This document shows positions 1-5,942 of a DNA stretch of 9,323 bases, piece by piece (positions within the stretch are counted from its first letter, which is position 1; each line of letters opens with the position of its first letter). The position numbers and the translations under genes are program-made. Location of the stretch: NCBI GenBank assembly GCA_902796695.1, contig CADBQE010000264.1, positions 1-9,323 of the forward strand. The letters are read 5' to 3'. The DNA comes from an uncultured Lachnospiraceae bacterium. Its GTDB lineage: Bacteria > Bacillota > Clostridia > Lachnospirales > Lachnospiraceae. The notes beneath the pieces are model-generated. The model was not told the DNA's origin. It made no database searches and was given only the letters and a program-made list of their open reading frames with translations.

Positions 1-503
1 AACAGCGCGATGGAAGAAGCGCCCAGGGAGAAGCCGGACAGGGCATCCGGGCTTCCGGTGATCAGGTAAATGACGGCCGCGCCGGCCAGACCGAAGCCGA
101 CCACGCACATGCCCATGACGGCACCGCCGGAAAAGGCGACGGACAGCGCCGCGTTCATGCCTTTATCCTTGGCGGCGGCCGCCGTGCGGACGTTGGCCTT
201 CGTCGCGATATTCATGCCGATATAGCCGGCCAGCGTGGATAAGACCGCACCGACCAGGAAGCAGACCGCGGTGACCCAGCCGATGCCGACACCGATCAGC
301 AGGAACAGGACCGCCACGAAAATAATCAGGATCCGGTACTCCGCCAGCAGGAACGCGCGCGCGCCTTCATGGATGTAAGCGGAGATCTCTTTCATGCGTT
401 CGGTGCCGGGATCCGCCTTGCTGACCTTCCGGATCAGATAATAGGCGAAAACCAGCGCGCAGAGGCCTAAAACAATTGGTGCATACTGCTGAATGAATTC
501 CAT
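1..503 (-). CDS. hppA: Membrane-bound ion-translocating pyrophosphatase, N-terminal part (cut by window edge)
   Basis: This is the first 167 residues of a membrane pyrophosphatase, an integral membrane enzyme that couples hydrolysis of pyrophosphate to pumping of H+ or Na+. The gene starts at ATG 503-501, with AAGGAGG (517-511) 7 nt upstream, and runs off the left edge. The sequence shows an N-terminal hydrophobic helix, then EGARAFL (about 46-52), two further hydrophobic helices, GMNIATKANVRTA (96-108), SVAFSGGAVMG (121-131) and GFSLGASSIAL (157-167). These match the conserved early part of the family in order and spacing. The catalytic DxxxD region would lie beyond the window, so H+ versus Na+ specificity and K+ dependence cannot be judged. 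Pyrophosphate released by biosynthesis, including the PurF reaction, is its general substrate, but a specific link to its neighbours is only inference. The gene is separated from nupQ by a GC-rich hairpin. I found no convincing promoter of its own. Confidence 0.9.
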   Translation of the reverse strand, partial: MEFIQQYAPIVLGLCALVFAYYLIRKVSKADPGTERMKEISAYIHEGARAFLLAEYRILIIFVAVLFLLIGVGIGWVTAVCFLVGAVLSTLAGYIGMNIATKANVRTAAAAKDKGMNAALSVAFSGGAVMGMCVVGFGLAGAAVIYLITGSPDALSGFSLGASSIAL

Positions 504-529
504 ACAGCAACCTCCTTCTTTTGAGGGGA

Positions 530-566
530 CCCTCCCGCCGCGCCGCGCTCGGCGCAAACGGGAGGG
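530..566 (-). terminator. GC-rich hairpin between nupQ and hppA (terminator or leader hairpin)
   Basis: An 8-bp outer stem (530-537 with 559-566, CCCTCCCG/CGGGAGGG) encloses a 6-bp inner stem (540-545 with 550-555) and a 4-nt loop. On the minus strand it lies 33 nt after the nupQ stop. The bases after it read TCCCCTCAAAAG, so there is no U-tract and an efficient intrinsic terminator is doubtful. It ends only 12 nt before the hppA Shine-Dalgarno. It may reduce readthrough into hppA, or it may be a leader hairpin of that gene. Confidence 0.55.
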
Positions 567-599
567 CCTGAAATAGTACTATATTGTGGAAAAACCGGC

Positions 600-1544
600 T
601 TAGCGCGCCTTGATGAAAGGCTTGCCGTTGGCGCTGGGAACGCGGGACTTGCCCACGAACAGGATCAGCACCAGCACGGTGACGACGTAAGGGATCATGG
701 AGATCAGCTGCGTATCGATGCCGGAGGAGCCGCCCAGCACGGTTTTCAGGCCGGAGCAGAAACCGAACAGCAGGCAGCCTACCAGCGCGCCGTGCGGCCG
801 GAATTTGCCGAAGATGACCGCGGCGATGGCAATGAAGCCCTGGCCGACGATCGAGATCGGCCGGAACTGGTTGGAGATCGCCATGGTAACGCAGGCACCG
901 CCCAGACCGGACAGGAAGCCGGAGAGGCATACGCACAGGAAACGGGTCTTAAGCACGTTGATGCCCAGCGTTTCGCAGGCTTCGGGATGCTCGCCGCAGG
1001 CCCGCATCCGCAGGCCGAACCGGGTCTTGTAGAAGACGAACCAGACGATGATCACGGCCACAAATACCAGATAGGTCGAGGCGTAGGTGGAGAACACGTT
1101 GTCCATGAAGCGCCCGAACGTGGTGCCGGTATCGAATACGCCCGCCAGCAGACGGGGCATGCGCTGCTCGGTGGTCAGCGGGATGGTGTCCGTGGAATCA
1201 AAGAGCACGCGGGCAATCATGATCACGACGCCGGGGCCCAGCATATTGATGGCGGTGCCGGCGATGGTCTGGTCCGCGCCAAGACGGACCGTAGCCAGGG
1301 CGTGCAGCGCGCCGAACAGCATGCCGGCCAGACCGCCGCACAGGAAGCCGATCCAGGGACTGCCCGTGAAATAGGCCACGACCGTGCCGGTAAAGGCGCC
1401 GGCGGTCATCATGCCTTCAATACCGATGTTTACCACGCCGGAGACCTCGGAGAAGCAGGAACCCAGAGAAGCATAGATCAGCGGCGTGCCGTAAGCCAGC
1501 GTTGCGAATAGTAAAATGCCTAAACTGTTGATCACGTCTGTCAT
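600..1544 (-). CDS. nupQ: Nucleoside ABC transporter permease, NupQ/YufQ type
   Basis: This is a 314-residue integral membrane permease of the BmpA/NupOPQ nucleoside importer family, related to the branched-chain amino acid/sugar (LivH/RbsC-like) permeases. Several hydrophobic segments run through the protein. The hallmark NIGIEG motif is at residues 39-44. A late segment reading GFIAIAAVIFGKF-RPHGALVG is the conserved cytoplasmic loop expected to contact the ATPase, and the length is typical. ATG at 1544 overlaps the stop of the preceding nupP gene by 4 nt (ATGA), which points to translational coupling, and a purine-rich AAGGAAGG site lies just upstream. It is the last gene of nupOPQ and is followed by the hairpin at 530-566. 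Purine nucleosides are the most likely substrate by homology and by the neighbouring pur genes, but the sequence alone does not prove it. Confidence 0.9.
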   Translation of the reverse strand: MTDVINSLGILLFATLAYGTPLIYASLGSCFSEVSGVVNIGIEGMMTAGAFTGTVVAYFTGSPWIGFLCGGLAGMLFGALHALATVRLGADQTIAGTAINMLGPGVVIMIARVLFDSTDTIPLTTEQRMPRLLAGVFDTGTTFGRFMDNVFSTYASTYLVFVAVIIVWFVFYKTRFGLRMRACGEHPEACETLGINVLKTRFLCVCLSGFLSGLGGACVTMAISNQFRPISIVGQGFIAIAAVIFGKFRPHGALVGCLLFGFCSGLKTVLGGSSGIDTQLISMIPYVVTVLVLILFVGKSRVPSANGKPFIKAR

Positions 1545-2725
1545 TTCGCTTCACCTTCCTTCTTTTCCTGGTCCGGGGCGCCGCCGGGGGCGGCCTCCGG
1601 AGGCGTTTTCTGGGCCTCCCGTTTCTGCTTGTCTTCGCGTGCGGCCGCGTTGCGGCGGGCCCGGATGCCGCCGCCCAGGCGTTCAAAGATCACGGAGATG
1701 GCAATGAAGAAGACCACCGTGCCGATGATAACGCTGGTCAGCTGCGTGGGAGCGCCTACCAGGTTCAGCTTGCTGCCGCCGTAGGTCAGCGCGCCGTAGA
1801 ACAGGCCGGCCGCCAGGGCACCGAAGGGGTTGGAGCAGCCGATCAGGGCTACTACGATGCCGCCGAAGCCGAAGCCTTCCTGCGCGGAGAAGATACTGAT
1901 GCGGTTGCCCATGCCCATCAGGTGCAGGGCTCCGCCCAGACCGGCCAGAGCGCCGGAAATGGCCAGTGCGGTCAGAATGGAGCGGTTCACGCCGATGCCG
2001 CCGTATTCCGCGGCAAAGCGGTTGGAGCCGACGGCTTTGAGCTCGTAGCCCAGCGTGGTCTTTTCAATGATGAACCACACCAGGATCATGGCCGCGACGG
2101 CCACCAGAATGCCCCAGTTGGCGGTGGGAGCCAGCCCCAGACGCGAGATCGTTTCCTTGGAAAGAAGCGTACGCGCGTTTTCCGTCAGAGACTGGGTGGC
2201 TTCCGCCGTTCCCGTGTTCTTGATGCCGGGCAGGCCGGCAATATAGTTGCTTAAATAGAAGGCGATCCAGTTGAACATGATCATGGCCAGCACTTCGTTG
2301 ATGCCCCATTTGGTCTTGAGGATGCCCACGATGATGCCCCACAGGGCGCCGGCCGCCATGGCTGCGATAAAGCACAGCGGGATCAGGACCGGCTTCGGCA
2401 GCGCCTTGAGCAGGATGCCCGTCACGGCCGCGGCCATGGAACCGACCACGAACTGGCCTTCGGCGCCGATGTTGAACACGCCGGTCTTGAAGGAGAAGGC
2501 CACGGACAGGCCGGTCATGACATACGGCGTCGCGTATACGATCACGTAAGAGATGCCCTTGACGGTCGTGACGCTGTCCAGCAGCTTGCCGTAGGCGTCG
2601 CCCACGGAGATGCCCATGACGGTCAGGAAGAGCGCGCCGACCGCGAAGCCCAGGATAATGGCCAGCAGGATGTGCAGGAACCGGACCGTAGAAATGATCT
2701 CGATGACGCTTCTTTTCTTTTTCAT
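1541..2725 (-). CDS. nupP: Nucleoside ABC transporter permease, NupP/YufP type
   Basis: This is the second, larger permease (394 residues) of the nucleoside importer; it would form a heterodimeric channel with NupQ. A basic N-terminus (MKKKR) precedes the first membrane helix. The family motif FNIGAEGQF lies at about 84-92, and GFGFGGIVVALIG (late third) followed by NPFGALAAG matches the conserved coupling-loop region. The start ATG at 2725 has AGGAGGTGG a few bases upstream and overlaps the nupO stop by 4 nt (ATGA). Its own stop overlaps the nupQ start in the same way. The last 40 residues or so (about 355-394) are a hydrophilic, Lys/Glu/Pro/Ala-rich tail that is probably cytoplasmic and disordered. 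I see no motif in it. Family assignment is confident. Nucleoside specificity is inferred from homology and context. Confidence 0.9.
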   Translation of the reverse strand: MKKKRSVIEIISTVRFLHILLAIILGFAVGALFLTVMGISVGDAYGKLLDSVTTVKGISYVIVYATPYVMTGLSVAFSFKTGVFNIGAEGQFVVGSMAAAVTGILLKALPKPVLIPLCFIAAMAAGALWGIIVGILKTKWGINEVLAMIMFNWIAFYLSNYIAGLPGIKNTGTAEATQSLTENARTLLSKETISRLGLAPTANWGILVAVAAMILVWFIIEKTTLGYELKAVGSNRFAAEYGGIGVNRSILTALAISGALAGLGGALHLMGMGNRISIFSAQEGFGFGGIVVALIGCSNPFGALAAGLFYGALTYGGSKLNLVGAPTQLTSVIIGTVVFFIAISVIFERLGGGIRARRNAAAREDKQKREAQKTPPEAAPGGAPDQEKKEGEAK

Positions 2726-4260
2726 GCTTTTCCACCTCCTGCCATCATCAGGCCGAGCGTTTTCTCATCGGCCTCTTTTCCGGGCACGCGGCTGACGATC
2801 CTGCCGTCAAAGATAACGTCGATGATATCGGACAGGCTCATGATCTCGTCCAGTTCGAAGGAGACCAGCAGGATGGCCTTGCCCTTGTTGCGCTGTCCGA
2901 CCAGATAGCCGTGCACGTATTCGATGGCGCCGACGTCCAGACCGCGGGTCGGGTTCACGGCGATCAGCAGGTCTTTGTCATTGTAGACTTCACGGGCGAT
3001 GATGACCTTCTGCTGGTTGCCGCCGGAGAGCGTGCCGGCCGGCCGCTTCTCGCTTCCGCCGGGGCGGATGTCGAACTTGGCAACGGCTTCCTGCGCATGG
3101 CTGTAGATCGGGCTGCGCTGCAGGATGCCTTTTTTCGCGTAGGGATTCTTTTTATAATTCTGAAGGATCAGGTTGTCCTCCACGGAGTGGGCCAGGACCA
3201 GGCCGTGCTTCTGACGGTCCGCGGGGATGCTGGAGACCCCGTGTTCAAAGCCGAAGTGCGGCGTTTTGTTGCAGACGTTCACGCCGTTCACCAGCACTTC
3301 GCCGGCCGTGGCTTTCTTAAGGCCGGTAATGATCTCTACCAGTTCCGTCTGGCCGTTGCCGTCAATGCCGGCAATCCCCACGATCTCGTTCCGGCGGACG
3401 GTCAGATTCAGTCCTTTTAAGATCTCCACGCCGCGGTAGTCCTTGGCGTGCAGGCCCTTCACTTCCAGGACCACTTCACCGGGTTCCATATCGGGCTTGT
3501 CCACCTTGAAGGTCACGTTGCGGCCGACCATCATATTGGCCAGGTCACTCTCCGTTACGGTGTCCACGTCCACGGTGCCGATATATTTGCCCAGGCGGAT
3601 GATGGTGCAGAAGTCCGCGGATTCCTTGATCTCTTTCAGCTTGTGGGTGATCAGGATGATGCTCTTGCCGTCTTCCGTCAGCTTGTGCATGATCTGGATC
3701 AGTTCCAGGATCTCCTGCGGCGTCAGGGAGGAGGTGGGCTCGTCCAGGATCAGGATGTCCGCGCCGCGGTACAGCGCCTTCAGGATCTCCACGCGCTGCT
3801 GCATGCCGACGGAGATGTCTTCGATCCGGGCGTCCGGGTCAATGGAAAGGCCGTAGCGCTCGGAAATTTCCAGCACATTCTGACGGGCCTTCACCATATC
3901 CAGTTTGATGCCGCTCACGGGCTCCGTGCCCAGTACGATATTTTCGGTGACGGTGAACGGCTGGATCAGCATGAAATGCTGATGGACCATGCCGATGCCG
4001 GCTGCGATGGCGTCCCGGGGATTGTTCATTTCGATCTTCTGGCCTCGCACGATAATATCGCCGGAGGTCGGCTTGATCAGTCCGTACAGCTGGTTCATCA
4101 GTGTGGACTTTCCGGCTCCGTTTTCGCCCAGGATCGCATGGATCTCTCCCTTGTGGACGGTCAGATTGATGCCGTCATTCGCGGTAAAGTCGCCGAATCG
4201 CTTGACGATATTCCGCATTTCAATGACGGGCGTATTCATGTCCACATGTTCTTTTCCCAA
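2722..4260 (-). CDS. nupO: Nucleoside ABC transporter ATPase, duplicated ATP-binding protein (NupO/YufO type)
   Basis: This is a double-domain ATPase that powers nucleoside import; 512 residues is the usual family length. Domain 1 has an intact Walker A (GENGAGKST, 45-53), Q-loop region HQHFML, signature SVGMQQR (150-156), Walker B ILILDEPTSSL (169-179) and switch His in ITHKLKE. Domain 2 has a degenerate Walker A (GIDGNGQTEL, about 298-307, no GK[ST]), signature LSGGNQQK (411-418) and Walker B LLIAVNPTRGLD, where Asn replaces the catalytic Glu. This asymmetry is normal for sugar/nucleoside importers. The reading frame stays open upstream to 4470, but that would run through the promoter and the bmpA terminator. 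I chose TTG at 4260-4258 because GAAGGGGG (4275-4268) stands 7 nt before it. ATG at 4239 (MNTPVIEM) is the alternative but has only a weak upstream site. The gene is first in its transcript, with its own promoter at 4327-4355, and is coupled to nupP by ATGA. Confidence 0.88.
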   Translation of the reverse strand: MGKEHVDMNTPVIEMRNIVKRFGDFTANDGINLTVHKGEIHAILGENGAGKSTLMNQLYGLIKPTSGDIIVRGQKIEMNNPRDAIAAGIGMVHQHFMLIQPFTVTENIVLGTEPVSGIKLDMVKARQNVLEISERYGLSIDPDARIEDISVGMQQRVEILKALYRGADILILDEPTSSLTPQEILELIQIMHKLTEDGKSIILITHKLKEIKESADFCTIIRLGKYIGTVDVDTVTESDLANMMVGRNVTFKVDKPDMEPGEVVLEVKGLHAKDYRGVEILKGLNLTVRRNEIVGIAGIDGNGQTELVEIITGLKKATAGEVLVNGVNVCNKTPHFGFEHGVSSIPADRQKHGLVLAHSVEDNLILQNYKKNPYAKKGILQRSPIYSHAQEAVAKFDIRPGGSEKRPAGTLSGGNQQKVIIAREVYNDKDLLIAVNPTRGLDVGAIEYVHGYLVGQRNKGKAILLVSFELDEIMSLSDIIDVIFDGRIVSRVPGKEADEKTLGLMMAGGGKA

Positions 4261-4267
4261 GTGTCTG

Positions 4268-4275
4268 CCCCCTTC
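4268..4275 (-). promoter_or_regulatory. Shine-Dalgarno site deciding the nupO start
   Basis: On the minus strand, GAAGGGGG lies 7 nt upstream of the TTG codon at 4260-4258. It is the best ribosome binding site in this leader and favours the TTG over the ATG at 4239, which is preceded only by GGGAAAAG at a poor distance. Confidence 0.6.
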
Positions 4276-4326
4276 TTTTTCGGTTTTCCTTCTGATCGCA
4301 CAGAACGAGTTTATTTTAATAAAGAT

Positions 4327-4355
4327 ATTGTAAAGGCGGCGTCCGGAAATGTCAA
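4327..4355 (-). promoter_or_regulatory. Consensus housekeeping promoter of nupOPQ
   Basis: The minus strand carries a perfect -35 TTGACA (4355-4350), a 17-bp spacer and -10 TACAAT (4332-4327, one mismatch to TATAAT). The predicted start is near 4320, giving a leader of about 60 nt before the nupO TTG codon. It lies immediately downstream of the bmpA terminator, so nupOPQ should be expressed even when bmpA transcripts end. Confidence 0.85.
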
Positions 4356-4400
4356 TAAAATAGCGCCCAAAGAAACGGCCCCGGATTACTTTTTTTGCAC

Positions 4401-4433
4401 AAAAAAAGGAGCGGCCCGGAGGCCGCCCCTTTT
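4401..4433 (-). terminator. Intrinsic terminator after bmpA
   Basis: The minus strand has a 9-bp GC stem (4429-4421 with 4416-4408, one G-U pair) with a 4-nt loop, flanked by an A-run and followed directly by seven Ts (4407-4401). It begins 13 nt past the bmpA stop. This is a textbook Rho-independent terminator, and it separates bmpA from nupOPQ or limits readthrough. Confidence 0.93.
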
Positions 4434-4445
4434 CGGTTGAACCGA

Positions 4446-5576
4446 TTATTTCAGTTCGAACGCAGGGCAATCGGCAACGGTGGTCGGAACGGTGAACTTG
4501 CCGGCAATGATGTCGGCTTTCTTGGCTTCGACCAGCTCCAGCACTTCAGCCGGGATATGATCGCGGGTAGGAGCCAGGTCCACGCCGCCGTTGGACAGAT
4601 CGTACATATGTACACCGGAGGTGAAGCTGCCTTCTCTTACGGCCTTGGAGATATCCTGAGAAGCAATGTCCACGCGCTTCATAGCGGAGGTGATCACGTG
4701 CTCGGGATCCAGGATGGACTGGTCGGTATCCACGCCGATAGCCCAGACGCCCGCTTCGCCGCAGGCGTTGATGACGCCGATGCCGGTGCCGCCGGCCGCA
4801 TGGTAGATAACGTCGGCGCCCTTGGTGATCATGTCTTTCGCAGCAGTCTGGCCGCCGGCGATGTCGCCGAAGTTGTTGGCGTTGTACTGCAGGACCTTGG
4901 CTTCAGGGCAGGCTTCCAGCACGCCCGTGATGTAGCCGATGCCGAACAGGTTCATGGTATCGGAGACCATGCCCTGTACGTAACCGACGGTCTTGGACTG
5001 GGTTACGGAACCGGCTACCAGACCTACCAGGTAGGAGGCCTGTTCCTGAGCGAACATCAGGCAGGCTACGTTGGGCAGATCGGCGCAGGTGGAGTCGTCG
5101 ATGATGGCGAACTTCTGGTTGGGGTTGGCTTCGGCAGCTTCCTTGGTGGCATCGGCCAGCATGTAGCCGACGCAGATGATCAGGTCACAGCCTTCGTCGA
5201 TGAAGTTGTTGATGTTGGTCTGATAGTCGGCATCGGTCTTGGATTCCAGGTACTTCACTTCGAAAGCATCTTTGTCCAGAGCCTGCAGGCCTTCCCAGGA
5301 AGTCTGGTTGAAGGACTTGTCGTTCACGCCGCCGATATCGGTAACCATACCGATTTTGGTCTTGCCGGTGGGAGCGGGAGCCTCGGTAGCGGGGGCTTCG
5401 GTAGCGGGAGCCTCGGTAGCGGGGGCTTCGGTCTTGGGAGCTTCAGTAGCGGGAGCTTCGGTCTTGGGCGCTTCCGTAGCGGGAGCAGCCGTAGTACCGG
5501 CAGGAGTCTGTCCGCCGCAGGCAGCCAAGCTCAGGATCAGGCAGAGGGATAAAGTCAGTGCCAGGATCTTCTTCAT
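4446..5576 (-). CDS. bmpA: BMP-family substrate-binding lipoprotein (nucleoside-binding, BmpA/NupN type)
   Basis: This is the extracellular substrate-binding protein of the neighbouring importer; 376 residues is normal for the family plus a linker. A lipoprotein signal peptide (MKKILALTLS, then a Leu-rich stretch) ends in lipobox LSLAAC with Cys20 as the predicted lipidated residue. A Pro/Thr/Glu linker of seven pentapeptide units follows (residues 33-67). The BMP domain then starts with KIGMVTDIGGVNDKSFN (about 74-90), the family signature, and continues with GGTGIGVINAC and WAIGVDTDQS, typical ligand-site segments. The start was set at ATG 5576 because GGAGG (5589-5585) is 8 nt upstream. 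A longer in-frame ATG at 5591 overlaps that site and is unlikely. The gene has its own promoter (5633-5662) and terminator. Purine nucleosides are the likely ligands by homology with B. subtilis NupN, Streptococcus BmpA and Treponema PnrA, and by the divergent pur operon. The ligand itself cannot be read from the sequence. Confidence 0.92.
   Translation of the reverse strand: MKKILALTLSLCLILSLAACGGQTPAGTTAAPATEAPKTEAPATEAPKTEAPATEAPATEAPATEAPAPTGKTKIGMVTDIGGVNDKSFNQTSWEGLQALDKDAFEVKYLESKTDADYQTNINNFIDEGCDLIICVGYMLADATKEAAEANPNQKFAIIDDSTCADLPNVACLMFAQEQASYLVGLVAGSVTQSKTVGYVQGMVSDTMNLFGIGYITGVLEACPEAKVLQYNANNFGDIAGGQTAAKDMITKGADVIYHAAGGTGIGVINACGEAGVWAIGVDTDQSILDPEHVITSAMKRVDIASQDISKAVREGSFTSGVHMYDLSNGGVDLAPTRDHIPAEVLELVEAKKADIIAGKFTVPTTVADCPAFELK
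5376..5480 (-). repeat. Seven 15-bp tandem repeats encoding (A/K)TEAP linker of BmpA
   Basis: Seven consecutive 15-bp units encode ATEAP or KTEAP pentapeptides (residues 33-67) right after the lipidated Cys region. The units are in perfect register but differ by a few bases, mostly at silent positions and in the GCT/AAG codon that gives A or K. They form a flexible spacer between the membrane anchor and the binding domain. Unit number could vary between strains by slippage. Confidence 0.93.
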
Positions 5577-5599
5577 TAGTTCTTCCTCCATTATATTTT

Positions 5600-5620
5600 G
5601 ACCATGCCTTTCGGCTGGCC
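5600..5620 (-). other. Hairpin with GAAA tetraloop in the bmpA 5' leader
   Basis: In the minus-strand RNA, GGCCAGCC pairs with GGC-A-UGGUC (8 bp with one G-U and one bulged A), closed by a GAAA (GNRA) tetraloop. It sits just a few nucleotides after the predicted start of the bmpA transcript and ends 10 nt before the Shine-Dalgarno. A role as a 5' stabilising hairpin is inference. Confidence 0.5.
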
Positions 5621-5632
5621 ATATTCATCGGT

Positions 5633-5662
5633 ACTATAGCACAACACTTCACGGGATTGCAA
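5633..5662 (-). promoter_or_regulatory. Predicted promoter of bmpA
   Basis: The minus strand has -10 TATAGT (5638-5633) preceded by TGC, an extended -10 element, an 18-bp spacer and -35 TTGCAA (5662-5657, 4 of 6 matches). The predicted start is near 5626, giving a leader of about 50 nt. The -35 lies inside a short imperfect inverted repeat (5657-5679) that could be an operator. Confidence 0.7.
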
Positions 5663-5729
5663 GCGGTTTCACTTGCGAATAGAAGAAAAAATGCCGCGTT
5701 ATTCTCATAAAAAACAGATGCGATTTCCC

Positions 5730-5759
5730 TTGACAGGCTCCCGCCGCCGCATATATACT
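5730..5759 (+). promoter_or_regulatory. Predicted promoter of the pur operon (purE leader)
   Basis: A perfect -35 TTGACA (5730-5735) is followed after 18 bp by TATACT (5754-5759). A second overlapping choice, TATATA at 5752-5757, would have a 16-bp spacer. The predicted start is near 5766, just ahead of the riboswitch P1 stem. The promoter is divergent to that of bmpA, with about 70 bp between the two -35 boxes. Confidence 0.8.
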
Positions 5760-5777
5760 TGTCCCGTAAAACCAACA

Positions 5778-5850
5778 CGTTTCTTTGCGACTGACGGAAA
5801 AGGGGAGCACCCCAGGGAAACAGAGAAATGGAAAGCCGACCGTCTGGGCG
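5778..5850 (+). ncRNA. ZTP (pfl-motif) riboswitch aptamer in the purE leader
   Basis: The folded RNA senses ZTP/ZMP (AICAR phosphates), which build up when 10-formyl-THF is short, and usually turns on purine and one-carbon genes. Evidence from the sequence: P1 pairs CGUUUCUUU (5778-5786) with AGAGAAAUG (5822-5830). The conserved GCGACUGACGG follows at 5787-5797. P2 is GGGG-AGCA-CCCC (5802-5813). The J segment AGGGAAAC (5814-5821) resembles the GGGGAGC core. After a short linker comes CCGUCUGGGC (5840-5849), against the recalled consensus CCGCCUGGGC. The pseudoknot pairs GACGG (5793-5797) with CCGUC (5840-5844), and the change from GGCG/CGCC is compensated on both sides. Position and context (just after the promoter, upstream of purE) fit the known class. 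The comparison is from memory; a covariance-model search was not possible. Confidence 0.85.
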
Positions 5851-5896
5851 CAGGGAAACAGAGATGTTTTACTGTGCTCTTTTTGTTTCTGCTCCC
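5846..5896 (+). promoter_or_regulatory. Candidate alternative hairpin overlapping the 3' end of the ZTP aptamer
   Basis: GGGCGCAG (5846-5853) can pair with CTGCTCCC (5889-5896) with one mismatch. It extends inward through AAACA/TGTTT (5856-5860 with 5884-5888) and GAG/CTC (5861-5863 with 5877-5879), across a GG bulge and a TTTT bulge. Its 5' arm uses the GGGC that belongs to the conserved 3' strand of the aptamer, so the two folds should compete. No U-tract follows, so it is not a canonical terminator; its role as part of the expression platform is inferred. Confidence 0.4.
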
Positions 5897-5898
5897 GG

Positions 5899-5916
5899 CG
5901 GCCCGGAGCCGGGCCG
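5899..5916 (+). other. GC hairpin in the purE leader
   Basis: CGGCCCG (5899-5905) and CGGGCCG (5910-5916) form a perfect 7-bp stem with a GAGC loop. GGTTCC follows rather than a U-run, so this is not an obvious terminator. It lies between the riboswitch and the next hairpin. Confidence 0.55.
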
Positions 5917-5917
5917 G

Positions 5918-5942
5918 TTCCGCGGATGCTCTTCCCGCGGAA
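5918..5942 (+). other. Second GC hairpin next to a possible Shine-Dalgarno-masking stem
   Basis: TTCCGCGG (5918-5925) pairs perfectly with CCGCGGAA (5935-5942) around a 9-nt loop. Directly after it, TTCTCT (5943-5948) can pair with AGAGGA (5961-5966), which covers the purE ribosome binding site. Together they could form a stacked translational-control structure. The pairing is visible; regulation is inference. Confidence 0.45.

Noticed and set aside
567..600. TATAGT-like -10 box on the minus strand before hppA
   Set aside because: No acceptable -35 sits at 16-18 bp, so a promoter cannot be supported from sequence.
3448..4440. 330-codon open frame on the plus strand antisense to nupO
   Set aside because: It crosses the nupOPQ promoter and the bmpA terminator, has shadow-like composition, and no motif is visible.
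4261..4470. N-terminal extension of NupO to ATG 4470
   Set aside because: It would start inside bmpA, upstream of a strong terminator and promoter, and would add about 70 residues that do not belong to the family.
4395..5552. 385-codon open frame on the plus strand antisense to bmpA with Gly/Ser repeats
   Set aside because: The repeats are the antisense reading of the TEAP-coding repeats, and bmpA is well supported by its signal peptide and family motifs.
5577..5630. Purine riboswitch in the bmpA leader
   Set aside because: The predicted leader is about 50 nt, too short, and has none of the conserved guanine/adenine aptamer loops; only a simple hairpin is seen.
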